Of a stretch of DNA of 64,000 bases, positions 46,984 to 58,502 are shown piece by piece. The stretch's first letter is position 1. Every line of letters begins with the position of its first letter. The translations under genes and the position numbers were made by a program. Origin of the DNA: Helicostylum pulchrum (lineage: Eukaryota; Mucoromycota; Mucoromycetes; Mucorales; Mucoraceae); the NCBI GenBank assembly GCA_025677825.1, contig JAIXMO010000004.1:248001-312000 (forward strand), read 5' to 3'. Under the pieces are notes generated by a model. That model saw nothing but the letters and a program-made list of their open reading frames with translations. It had not been told where the DNA came from and made no database searches.

Positions 46984-48772
46984 ATGGCTGATATTACAAA
47001 CCTGGCTAGTTTTGTCTCTGTCAATGGAACCCAATTCTCTTTGGGCGACCAACTCTACACAATCCGAGGCGCAAACTATTGGCAAGGCATGAACTTGGGC
47101 GCTATTGCGGATTACGGTGGTGACCGGTTCCGGTTAACTGAAGAATTGGATCAAATGTACGATATGGGAATTAATAATTTACGCGTTATGGCTGGTTCCG
47201 AAGGTCCTGATACCGAACCCTATCGTATGAGGCCCAGTATGCAATACGCTCCCGGTCAGTACAATGAAGACATCTTTCAAGGTTTGGATTTCTTGTTGGA
47301 TGAAATGGACAAGAGAAATATGACCGCTGTCAGTAAGTTTAATACAGCAATTTTCTTACATACAAATACATTATTGAGATAACTGACCTTTTTTCTTTTT
47401 AAATAGTGACACTTAATAACTTTTGGCAATGGAGTGGAGGGTAAGAACAAAACAAAACAAAAAATTGTTTGGTACAGTACAAAGAAAAAGTAACAAAATA
47501 TAAAATAGGTTTGCGCAATACATTTCTTGGATTACAAATGAAACTATTCCTTACCCTATTACTGACTTTAACGGATTTACTGTGTTTACTCAACAGTTCT
47601 ATTCGAATGCTACTATTCGCGAAGAAGCGAATGATATGTTTAAAAAGCATATTAGTGTGGTACAAAACAGGCTCAATACAATTAACGGAAAGAAATATAC
47701 TGAAGATCCAACCATTATGAGTATGTATTTTTTTAATTCTCCTAAAATATACAATTTTAAATTTTTTCGTTAAAATAGGTTGGCAAATTGCTAATGAACC
47801 TCAAGAAGGTCCTAAAGATTGGTTTGAAGAAATTTCAAAGTATATTAAAGAAGGTGCACCCAATCAACTTCTTTCTACTGGAATTGAAAGTAAATTGGAC
47901 GAAGTGGACTTTTTGAATGCTCATGAGTCTCAGTATGTTGATTATTGTACTTCTCATTGTTGGGTAGAAAAGTAAGTTTTTGTTCTCTTCTCCCCCCCCC
48001 CTTTTTTATTGGTTGCCTTTCTCCTTAAATATTATTCTTTGTTTACCCCTTATACCCATTTATAAATATACTTATATACTTAAGCTATCTATTGTACTAC
48101 CATACAATCACTTTTGATGTATATCAAATGCTACAACTTATATTCACACACACACTTTTCTCCCTATCATATGAACTACTCTCATTTTCCCCTTTTTATT
48201 TATTTATTTATTAATCCGTCAGGTATTAATCACAGTTAAATTTGTTCTTATAGTTGGGGAGAATATAATGCTACAGATAAAAGTTCTTTAGCCGGAGCAC
48301 AAGCATTTGTAAAGAACTACCTTACTACCCGATCTGAATGGGCAATGAATATCTCCAAGCCAATTGTACTTGAAGAATTTGGTATGGCACGGGACGCATG
48401 GCGCAGACCATCAGATACTGAATACAAGTATGATGTGAAGACACCCACGAGTAACAAGGATAAATATTACAAGGGGTTATATACACAAATTGAAGAATTA
48501 GCTTCAGAATCTCGTTACTCAGGATCAAACTTTTGGGCCTATGGAGGTCTAGGTCGACCAGATCATAAACCAAATGCTTTCAACATGACCTGGTTAGGTG
48601 GTGAGTTTAAACAATGATGAGGGTAACGTAATGCTTTATGCTAATAATTTTATGTGTTATAGATCCACCTCATGAACCTAAAGGGTGGTACAGTGTCTAC
48701 AATCGAGATAAGACTACTATTGCTGTTATTAAGAAGCATTATAAGAATCTTGAAAAGCTGAAATTTGATTAA
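46984..48772 (+). CDS. GH5 endo-beta-1,4-mannanase-like glycosidase without signal peptide
   Basis: Glycoside hydrolase family 5 enzyme expected to cut beta-1,4-mannan. Six exons: 46984-47332, 47407-47440, 47509-47720, 47779-47971, 48254-48600, 48663-48772 (414 aa). Seen: LYTIRGANYWQGMNLG at the start of the barrel, NNLRVMAGSEGPD, TLNNFWQWSGG, the acid/base Glu in WQIANEPQEG, the CTSHCWVENWG segment, and the nucleophile Glu in KPIVLEEFGMARDAW. Both catalytic glutamates are present. The protein starts MADITNLASFVSVNG and has no secretory signal, which is unusual for a mannanase; no upstream exon with a signal was seen. The fourth intron is long for this window (282 bp). Substrate preference is inferred from family resemblance. 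Confidence 0.9.
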
Positions 48773-49481
48773 AATACTATCTAAAATAAACGAGAAAATA
48801 AATAAATAATAGGGGATTTTTTTTTATTTCATGTGTGAATGTGTGAGTGTGTTTGTTTATAAGAAAAAAAAAGACAACAAGAATAACATTAATAGCAGTA
48901 ATATATCGATAACAACGTTGACCATTAAAAAAAAAAAAAGTAAAAATAGGGGAAAGAAAGGAACAAGGCATTATTAATGTGAAAAAAGGGAACCGACAAT
49001 GGAGCCGTATATAATTAAACACTCCTCTCTCTCTCTCTCTCTCTCTTTCCCATTCCACACACACCTTTTTGTAATATACATTTCTTACTGACTAATCATG
49101 TAAACTATTTTTGCAAGATAGATGGAATATCACTAAGCAACTTTTTTCTTCTTCTTGTAGGTTGTATATAGAACACGGCTTATTACACACACATAAAAAT
49201 AAAGAAGAAAAAAGAGTGAAATAAGAAAAAGGGGAGCAAAACGTTTAAAGGTAAAAGGAGATATAAAGACATTCCTATTGTAAAATCCGAAACTTCCACC
49301 CGTCAAAATCCCCTTTTAATAAATATGCTCCTGACGATCGAAATATATAAAGATTTATATTTATACTCTTTTACCCCTTATATATAAAAAAAAAAAAAGT
49401 AATATAAAATACCAGTATAAAATGTAATAATTTTTTTTCCTTTCAAATTCCCTTTTTACTCTTCTTTTTTAAATTATTTTA
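48773..49481. other. Intergenic spacer with CT microsatellite
   Basis: Contains (CT)n at 49023-49048 and several A runs. No gene seen. The last part, with a long T-rich tract, is the leader of the kinase gene. Confidence 0.55.
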
Positions 49482-49623
49482 ATGTCCACTTCTACTACTA
49501 CACCTATTCAACTTTACAGTCATCGTACTATACCTAAATCAATGAACCAACAACATATTTCTATTCATCCTTTGGCAACAAATAGTGGACTTATTGTTAC
49601 TACTCCACAAGTAAAAGTACAGC

Positions 49624-49666
<43 letters not shown>

Positions 49667-50706
49667 GCCTAAACAAGAATTGACTGTATCAGCTAAATTA
49701 TTAATGCACCATACGTTAAACACAGACTTTACTTCAAAGTATGTATTAGGACAAGAACTTGGTAGCGGAGGATTTGGGTTTGTTGTAGCAGCTCATGAAA
49801 GATCAACTGGTATTGAAAGAGCGGTTAAATTTATTATTCGTAAAAAAGTGCCATCAAATGCTTGGGTAAATGACCCCAAGATGGGACCCATTCCAATGGA
49901 AATTTACACTTTAAAGCATGTTCGACATGAAAATATCATTCATTACTGTGATTCATATCAAGATGAAACTTACTTTTATTTGGTTATGGAATTACACGGT
50001 ACACAATGGGTTCCTCCCTCTAATTATCCTATGCATTCACCCGATTTATCTCAAAACTCTCAGTCTACCATTGATGAAGATGAACTGGTTGAACCACCTC
50101 AAAGACAATTTGTACGTAGAACGTCTTGTGATTTATTTGAGTGTATTGAACAACATAAACACTTTAAAGAGTCTTTGGCAAAAAAGATTTTCAAGCAAAT
50201 TGCTGACTGTGTCTCTTACCTTGAATGTGTCGGTGTATGTCACCGTGATATTAAAGATGAAAATATTGTCATTGATCAAGATTACAAGGTAATTTAGACA
50301 CATTTTTTATCCTTATATAATAAGTTACTAATATACACATAAATCACTTTAGGTTAAGCTTATTGACTTTGGCTCTTCCGTTATCTTGCCTCGCCATTCT
50401 TCTAAAAAGTTATTTACACGTTTTTACGGTACACTCTCTTTCGCTTCACCCGAAATTTTGTTGTCTAATCCTTACAGAGCCGAACCAGCCGAAATTTGGT
50501 CTTTGGGTGTGTTATTGTTTACATTACTATTTGGAGAAATTCCATTCCCCGACTCTAAATCAGCAATTGAAGGTCGTATCTTGAAACCCAAAATCAATGT
50601 ATCTAATCAGTGTAAACATTTAATTTCTTCATTACTGGAAAAAAATCCCGATAATAGACCTACTATTCATCAAGTATTAACTCATCCTTGGTTAAATGAA
50701 GACTAA
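49482..50706 (+). CDS. PAS-kinase-like Ser/Thr kinase lacking a PAS domain
   Basis: Two exons (49482-50288, 50353-50706), 386 aa. The catalytic domain resembles PAS kinase (PASK, yeast Psk1/Psk2), which links nutrient state to sugar partitioning: glycine loop GQELGSGGFGFVV, AVKFIIRKKVPSNAWV followed by a DPKMGPIPMEI stretch typical of PASK, HRDIKDENIVI, KLIDFGSS, GTLSFASPEILL, and NPYRAEPAEIWSLGVLLFTLLFGEIPF. All kinase essentials are present. The N-terminal ~85 residues are low-complexity with a tract of about 16 glutamines (49621-49668) and contain no PAS domain. A Ser/acidic insert (residues about 180-215) interrupts the N-lobe/C-lobe hinge. Known PAS kinases are much longer, so this is a short variant; no upstream PAS-coding exon was found in the preceding 700 bp. 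Confidence 0.88.
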
Positions 50707-50987
50707 TTTCTAATAAGCTAAAACAACAAAAAACAACCACAAAAAAAAAAATTTACTTTATATATATATAATTTCCACAACACACTCTTATGATCATCCC
50801 ATTATTATTATTTTCTTCTTTTTTCATGAACATTTAAACCTTACTGCATTTCTCTTTCTTATTCTATAGCATGTCCTTTATAAGTATTATTCCCCCTCTC
50901 ATACACATCCATCCCCTCCACCCACCCACCCTCTCCCCTCAAAAAAAAAAAGTATTTTACGCACAACACTCTATGAATTTCAGCATT

Positions 50988-51028
<41 letters not shown>

Positions 51029-51465
51029 TAGCACACTTAATACCCAACCTCTTTTTTTTTTCTTTCTTTTTTCTTTCTTTTTTTTTTTTTTGGCTTGCCA
51101 AATCTAAATACAATAAAAAAATAAAATAAAAAAAATATAATACCTTTAATAACATCAAGTCTTTTTAGTTTGTGAATGAAATTAAATTTTAGATTTTTTA
51201 TTCGTGTAAATAAAAATATATAAAAAAAAAGTGGAATATTTTACAGATGCAAATGCTTGGTGATAAAGTGTAAAGTGAGAAAAAAAAGGGGGAAGGGGAA
51301 AAAAGGGGGATAATAGTTTTTTTTCGTGTTAAAAAAAAAAAAGAAGGGATGTAAAGCAGAAGGGAAATAAGGGGGGGAGATGCAAAGTGAGGGGAGAGAG
51401 AAGAGGGGAATAAAAGGAAAAAATACTGAGCGGAAGTGGTGGTGGTATAAAGAGTTGTTGTTTTT
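50707..51465. other. Intergenic, homopolymer and G-rich tracts
   Basis: Holds a T run of about 32 nt (50993-51025), further T tracts to 51091, and a purine-rich stretch at 51283-51420 with many runs of 4-7 G. No gene seen. It is the shared 3' side of two convergent genes. Confidence 0.6.
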
Positions 51466-51774
51466 TTATATGCAAATTTCTTGCACGTTAAATAATCTCG
51501 ATGGTGTATTATCTACAGTTTCTTCTTCTGTTGATTTTCTTTCTGCCATCATTTTTTCCATATCTCTTCGCCATTGCGATTTCATTGTGAGTAATTCAAG
51601 CATATCTTTATATGTTAATTTAGCTACTTCTTGAGCTGTTCGATCTAAATGAAATAAGAATTGTTTAATTATGGGATATTTGTGTGTGTGTGCATTATTT
51701 ATATTACCGTAATCTTCATTGGCGAATGTACTGACAAATTCAACGTCGCAAGCAAATTGTACTCTTTTATTCAT
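51466..51774 (-). CDS. Small 81-aa protein with a PP1-docking-like RVxF motif
   Basis: Two exons (51774-51708 and 51644-51466) joined by a 63-bp intron with GTAATA and TAG ends; frame is kept. The protein opens MNKRVQFACDVEFVSTF, and KRVQF fits the RVxF docking motif of protein phosphatase 1 regulators. NEDYDRTAQEVAKLTYKDMLELL then resembles the E-x-YDR-then-helix element found behind such motifs in several fungal and animal PP1-associated proteins. The C-terminus is a charged helix (KSQWRRDMEKMMAERKS). I do not know a named orthologue. The conserved-looking composition, good splice sites and ATG argue for a real gene; the PP1 link is inference from short motifs. Confidence 0.65.
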   Translation of the reverse strand: MNKRVQFACDVEFVSTFANEDYGNINNAHTHKYPIIKQFLFHLDRTAQEVAKLTYKDMLELLTMKSQWRRDMEKMMAERKSTEEETVDNTPSRLFNVQEICI

Positions 51775-54707
51775 TTTTGTATGTTTATGTGTGTGTGTGG
51801 TTGTAAGTTAAAAATTTGGTGAGTTTCTTTTTTTTTTTTTTTTGTGTATGTTGTTAAAAAAGAAAAAAAGAGATAAAATAATGTAAGAAATAAAAAAACT
51901 TGTCTATTTATATTTTTTGTTCCGCGGAAGACCAAATTGGAAAACCTCGTTTTTTTTTTTTTTTTTGCAAGTGTATGTATTTGCACTACCATATTGACCT
52001 TAACCACCGTAAACCCCTAAATAGCAATTTGCTATTTTTACAGTCCTCGGATGAAATTTACATTACAGCAAAAAGTAAAACCGGTAAAAACATGTATCAC
52101 GAGGTTTTTTTCTTCCGTGGAACCCTAAAATATCTTTTTTTTGATATTTCTTTTACAGTCACAGTTCTACTTCTCTCACTCTCTTTTTTTTTTTTTTAGC
52201 CCTGACAGCTGTCAATCATAAAACTATTCATATATAAAAAAAAAACTTGTTATAACTTGTTATGTTAGAACCAGTTTTCATTAAAATGCATCACTTTTTT
52301 TTTTTTTTTAATTCATTTTTCATAAAAAAAAAAGGGTATATGCTTAGCTAACTCAAGATGTATAGATTTGATTATACATATTGATTCACTTTTATTGTTT
52401 CGTAGCATTATATTTACTCTTTTTTAAAAAAAAAGCGCCAAAATGTACAATTTTACCCTTGGCCTTAATTAAAGTTTTACAGAAACCCCTTCTCGTCGCG
52501 AAACAACACTAAATACGAAAAAAACTTGCTACTGCAAAAAAAAAAACTGAACTCCCTTGGTAAATATAAACATTCACACACCCTTTTTGATTCAAATATT
52601 TATTACGCTAAAAAAAACATTCTTTGTTGCATTTTTCTATTTATAATCGCCTGAGGGAACACGTCATTCATATGCAGACTATAGTAGTTTGGCTAAGATG
52701 TTATTACTCTTTAAATCAGACTTTTCTGGAGCCTACGTTGAGAGAATGATCAACAAATCATTCTATTGGTTTATTCTTTTACCAAAACGGATTCATTCTA
52801 TGTATTTTTTTCTAACATTCGATTGGTATATTACACCTAGCATGAGGGGGGATGACCTCAATAAACTAGGTTAGGTTAGACAATAAAAAAAGGCCGTGGC
52901 TGCTGATTTATGAAGGCCATTCATTATTGTCGTCATTTCTCCAACGAAATGTTTCAAAAATACGAACTCTCCGAACGGTTTAGTTTTTTTCCCCTGCAGA
53001 GAATTCATTTAAGTGAGGCACTTTTTTTTTTTTAAGACGGGTTTCAAGTAAACCGAAAAGTAAAAAATGGGGCTGTCGTAATATAAACCAAGTAAGTACA
53101 TCCAAAGAAAAAATTTTTTTTCTTATATTTGAAAAAGAAACTATGGGATAGCAGCTAATCTCTCGGAATTAAAAGCAATGCCGCGTTTACTTTTCTATTT
53201 AAAAAGAGCGGGTAAAAAAGCTGTAAAAATAATAAATTCAAGAGGCGGTACCTGACTGCTGAGTATTTTACCAATTGTTATCAAGATTATACACGGTGTA
53301 ACTCAAAAAGTATAAAACAGTGCTACTTTCTAATCAACAATATATTTTTATATTAAACTATTAATAATATTGTATTGAATTAAGTACCCCATCTTTTTAT
53401 AACTATTATTTCTTTATTTACAAAAAAAAAAAAATCGGTACACGCAACTTTTTTCCTCATGTATCAGGAACTAAACATCTTCTTTACACCGACTTGAAAT
53501 TGAATTTAAATGGTACATCTCTATCATTATGACGAAAACATTAATGTATTCGCAACACATGTTATTATATACAACAACAACAAAAAGCTCCCTTCCCTCT
53601 CACACCCAAGCACTTTTTTCAAAAACTAAAACACGAAATATTGACGGCGGATCCAATTTACAAAATAGAGTCAAAGTGACAATACTTTTTTTTTTTTGTG
53701 TGCGTGCGACTTTTTATATATTTTCTATAAAATATGCAGCCAATGAAATACAGAGATAATGATTTGATTAAAATCTTTTTTTGTTGTGGTACGCACTTCT
53801 CCAGAAAAAGTAACCAAAAATGATTCCTCTCTCCATTTTGTTAATAAACGTGATACACAGTTTTTTGTTTTAATGTTTTACTATAATACACTAATAAAAC
53901 TTTTTTCAGTGTAAATTATACTTGAAGCAGTAAAAAATATATAGGTTGTGAATTAATATCAGATGTCCCCCAGAGGTCGTCAAAAAAGCACGGTGCTTTC
54001 GCGGCGGAGTTGACTTTCACGATGGATTTTGAAAACGCGGGCCCACGCTTGCCTGACGCATAACTATTGGCCGGATAAGCAAAAACGATACCGTTTAAAA
54101 AACTCGTGAAACAGACTCCAAGTCTGGAGTAAAAAAAAAATTACACGAGGAACGAACTTTATATAAACCTAAAATTCATAATACAGTATATAGCTCGCGG
54201 TACGCAAGTTCTTAAATTTGTATTGTGCCCTTGGAAATTTAATTTAATTGGCCAATTCGTGAAAACCATAATTCAAGTTGCATATTTTTATTACAAGGAG
54301 ACAGTTTATAAGCTGGCGGTTCACTTATTCATATGCATTAACAGAATAATGTTCAAAGTTATACGAGAACTTAATCGCATGCTTCAGCAATTCTGTTTTA
54401 CAAGTCCGAACTGACTACGTCCCTTTTGTAATTGCATCTGTCGTATTTACTATGCTTAAGGCACTATCGCGAGACTACATAACAATAGAAACCCAGATTG
54501 ACACGGTAGTATGACAAAAAGGTCTTGAGTAAAATGCCACTACGTAGTAATGATTCAGCGACCTGAATTATAAACATTATTCCGCTTCTCATATTATCAC
54601 CCGATAAAATGTTTGGCCGCTAAAAAAATAAAATATAACAGCTCATTTAACCTTACTACCAAAAAAAAAAAAAAAAAAGTACCTAGCGATCAATATACGT
54701 ACGTTGG

Positions 54708-54741
<34 letters not shown>

Positions 54742-54834
54742 ATAAGAATTATATACAGCACATATTCCCGCGCCCTTTTTTTTTTTTTCGTTTGCAAGAA
54801 AAATATCATTTTTTATTTAAAATGTGTTAAAATA
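51775..54834. other. Gene-free region
   Basis: Three kilobases with poly-T/poly-A runs (long T runs near 51828-51842, 51948-51966 and 54711-54740). Open frames here (for example 51900-52199 and 54223-54414) lack domains and are biased by homopolymers. Nothing supported. Confidence 0.55.
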
Positions 54835-55543
54835 TTAATTTTGGATACCATACTTGTATCGAACACTAGAAAAGGCGTCACCAAGGGTATGCGAAAGGTC
54901 TCTGAAGGTGGCATAGTGATCTTTAGGAGCCTTGTGCGAGACACAATCAAGTAAAGTTCCGGTTAAACTATCCATGTTCTTAATGTCGGCTACAACTAGG
55001 AACGTAGTAAGAGGAATAGCATCGAAATCGTCCTTCTTTAACTCGAGAGATTTCAAAACTTTTGTAGCGGATGTGATCAAGGGGGTAATGATATCAGTGC
55101 CTGCGTCAATTTCTTCGCTCGTAATATTGTCAGTAACTTTACGACAGCAAAAATTGTTGGTTTCGCGGAGGATACCCTCAAGCACTTTTTCCTTGCGTTG
55201 AATACCGAGCGCTGCAAAGTAACCTGAATCTTTTGTGAAATCATCGACCTTTTTTTTTTTTTTTTTTTTGGTACGCATATAAGATTACTAAAAAATGTTT
55301 ACATAACTTTTTTATGTGTGAGATACTTACAGCGTTTTGTACAATGCTAAGTTGCGAGGTAGCATCGTATAATCTATTAAAGCATTGTTGAACGGGCCTG
55401 GAAATTCCGCGTTTCTCAATAGAAGCAGCATTAGCTAAATTCTGTCGTTAGTATACATATTTTTTTCTGCTGCACAAAAGGCACATATTTTATTTACCAG
55501 AGACAACAACAGCTGCAGTGATCAGCAGAGTAGAAAAACGCAT
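54835..55543 (-). CDS. Small secreted protein, family copy A (HsbA-like?)
   Basis: Three exons (55543-55498, 55434-55331, 55248-54835), 187 aa. A signal peptide (MRFSTLLITAAVVVSGANA) is followed by ASIEKR, a possible Kex2 site. The mature part has a Cys in RPVQQCFNRL, a pair in NNFCCRK and one in LLDCVSH, a four-Cys pattern shared with copy B. It is mostly helical in look (ITPLITSATKVLKSLEL, RDLSHTLGDAFSSVRYKYG). Exon lengths 46 and 104 nt are identical in copy B. The overall plan (secreted, ~185 aa, helical) resembles hydrophobic-surface-binding protein A, but this match is tentative. Intron 2 ends in a run of about 18 A before its AG. A TATAAATA-like box lies about 80 bp before the start. 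Confidence 0.8.
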
Positions 55544-57825
55544 TTTTTTTTTACTTTTACCGGAGATAAAAAATGGGAGGATGCAAGATATGTTAGAAAG
55601 AAGAACTTTTCGAAAAAGCGTATTTATACACGTACTACACATTTTTTCTAAAGAAATACGATATACAGGATATATTGGTAACAGGACTAGTAGTTCATTC
55701 TTCATCTAAACATCCATACAGTTTATATCCGTTCATATTATTTTGTTTATACATAATCGATAATTATCTTTTTGCAGTAGTGTAAAAAAAAACAAAAACA
55801 AAAAAGATGATTACAAAAAATTCATTTTTTTAGTTCCTTTTTCTCTCGCATCTAAAAAGGAAACGACATATGTATGGCATTTCCGTGCTCTTGTTCTTAA
55901 ACATATGATACGAATATATAAAGTAATTATTTATTGTGGAGTTTTTTTTTTCAAGTAGAATAAAAAAGTCAGTAAAGAATGTTGACTAGTTCAATAAACA
56001 AGTTCAATTTATCATCATGCAAGATGTTTAGCAGCTTTTTTTGTGCAGAAGTTTTTTAGAGTGTATTTAAAATGATTTATTTTTGATACAGTGTGAAACA
56101 AGTATTATATTAGTTAAATAAATTAGACTTTTTAAAAAGAAGCTTAAAACGTCGTTAACTAAACCATAGATATGGTAAAGTTTACAGTTTTACTTTTTTT
56201 TTATATAATGCATGTTGGATCCTGGTAAGTTTTAATACAGCCAATGCAAGTATCGTTAAGGTCTGTCTCGTAATAGTTACTAATTCAGACGCTCCTTATA
56301 AAACTGTTACTACGTGGCGTTCTCAACACATATTATTAGCATTACTGAAAAGACTTTGAAAGCCTTATATACATTTAAACAACAAAAAAACCCTCGTGCG
56401 ATAAAATCTTTGTCTACAACACGTTGGAGTTCTACTACAACGGGAGGGAGTTGAAAATTATGATCACTTTGGAACAAAAAGTAGACCGCAACTAGTAGCA
56501 TCTAAAAATTCAGAATTTAAAATCTTTTAGGTATTTTTAAGTGCTTTTACAAGATTTTCTAGCTCTAGTATCAATTATTGGTTGTTTGGAAGCGATATGT
56601 TTACCAAGTATGCCTGTTCCTGACCTATATTCATAATATAGCTTAAACGGGAAAAGATGAACTTTAGCTAGCGGTAACAGATAAATAATAACATGTGACT
56701 TTGGGTAAACCCCTCATAAAAAAAAAAGCTTCTCGAAAGCGATGGTACATATTGGCAAGTGATCGAAGAGAAAAAGTATACGTATATTTCAAAATTCTGT
56801 CGTGTTGGTTCGCTATTAACTTTTCCAAGCCTACCGTTTATTCGAATTCACGTATTAAGCTTAGAAGTACAATACACATCTTATTTTTTACGCTAAATAA
56901 GTATTCACAAGGAAAAAATAAATCTTGATTAAGTTTTAACGATTTTTTGTTTATCAAACAATTGACCACATATTTTTCTTTTTATCAGTAAGATCTAGGC
57001 CCTTTTTTTTAAAAAAATCTCTCATAAATACGGGTTATAAGAATAGTCTTCGGTATACATAGGAGAAATCCTGTTTCTATTATTTACAAAAGTCTAAAAG
57101 AGGGGCGGATAGGGGGTCCAAATATTGTTTTTAACTATAAAAAAAGAGGTGCGGAAAATAGACGGCTCAAGGAAAATGCTAATAATAACAGAGAGAAAAA
57201 AAAAATCTACAAATATCAACTATTCTTATATCTATAATTAAAAATCATATAAATAGAAGCTGTAAGATAAACAATCTATACAATATTCAATCTTTACGCA
57301 TATCCCGCACTCGACTTGAATTATTTAAAACATTAGATGTATGTCAATTAATTGTCAAGGGCAATAACCGCGTTGAAAAGTTAAAATAGATTGACTTTTT
57401 CTATCAAAGTTAAGATTTGAATAGGGGGGAATTTACAGTAACATAACCCCCTCGTTGTTAATTTATGTAATCCCCATGATTCCCGCCAGATGTGAAAGCA
57501 TCAAAGCACCCCCTTTCAGGAACGATCGAAAAAAGTGTAAAGGCAGTATGCTAATTTAGAGATATGGTAAGTAATTTTTTTTTCCCTTTACACTGCTTCT
57601 TTTTTTTAACAGTACATATTTATTTATTCATCACAGAGTAGAATTAAGATGACCTAGCTATAGAAATATTTCAATATTATTTCTTTACGCTTTTTATATT
57701 GCTACTTGATATTTTTGTTTTAAGAAATAATTTACTTTATTTAAATATAAAATACGCAAACTGAGTTTGAAGGGGGGATAAATTAAAATGGTTTATGCTG
57801 TTTAGGTAAAATGATGTAGTTAGAT
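55544..57825. other. Spacer between two secreted-protein genes, no gene seen
   Basis: 2.3 kb without recognised exons. It includes a T8A7 palindrome at 57003-57017 and AT-rich filler. The open frames present (for example 56695-56928) show no features. Confidence 0.5.
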
Positions 57826-58502
57826 TTAGATACCATAGGTGAATCTAGCGCGAGAGAAAGCATCTCCGAGTTTGTGAGAGAGCTCTCTAATGGTAGTGTA
57901 ACGATCTTCAGCGGACTCTTGGGAGAAACAGTCGAGCAAAGACTTGGTATGCCGTTCCATGCTCTTGATATCATTCTTAACGAGAATAGTGGTGAGAGGG
58001 GTATTATCGAAATCGGGCTTCTTATCTTCAATCATTTTCAAGGCACCAACAGCCTCATCAATCAACGGAGAGATGATATCAATGCTTGCGTCAGTCTCTT
58101 CACCCGACATACTGATACTAAGGCTACGGCAGCAGAGCTCACTAGTTTGGCGAAGGACACTATCAAGGCTTTGTTCCTTGGATTGGACGCCAAGGGCAGC
58201 AAAGTAACCGGAACTAGAAGTGAATTCACTGACCTGTTTTGATAGTTAATATAGGTGATACAATAAAATAAAAATATAAAGCACTTACACCGTCCCTAAG
58301 AGCAGTGAGCTCTGTAGTGGCTTCTCTCAACTTGGCATTACAGACTTGAACAAGCTCAGAAACTTCACGTTTTTGAACCGTGGCAGCATTGGCTAATAAT
58401 TCGCTATCAATATATTTGCGCTGCAAATAAAATATACGCGATATGAGAACACTTACCAGAAACAACTACAGCAGCAGTAACGAGGAGAGCAGAGAAACGC
58501 AT
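57826..58502 (-). CDS. Small secreted protein, family copy B (HsbA-like?)
   Basis: Three exons (58502-58457, 58392-58289, 58233-57826), 185 aa. Signal peptide MRFSALLVTAAVVVSGANA, then ATVQKRE with a likely Kex2 KR site. Cysteines lie in LVQVCNAKL, SELCCRS and LLDCFSQ, as in copy A. The C-terminal half (DIISPLIDEAVGALKMI, LSHKLGDAFSRARFTYG) is clearly homologous to A and C. The exon structure is identical to A. All three copies share TPLTT followed by a KxxDIKSM/N-type stretch. The 5' leader has an AAT repeat and, about 70 bp upstream, TATATAAAT. It is most likely an extracellular or cell-wall protein; the function is unknown. Confidence 0.85.

Noticed and set aside
54613..54954. 113-codon plus-strand frame near the secreted-protein gene A
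   Set aside because: Translated from poly-A and poly-T runs and the antisense of gene A.
57874..58242. 122-codon plus-strand frame over secreted-protein gene B
   Set aside because: Shadow of the minus-strand gene, which has a signal peptide, matching exon structure and paralogues.
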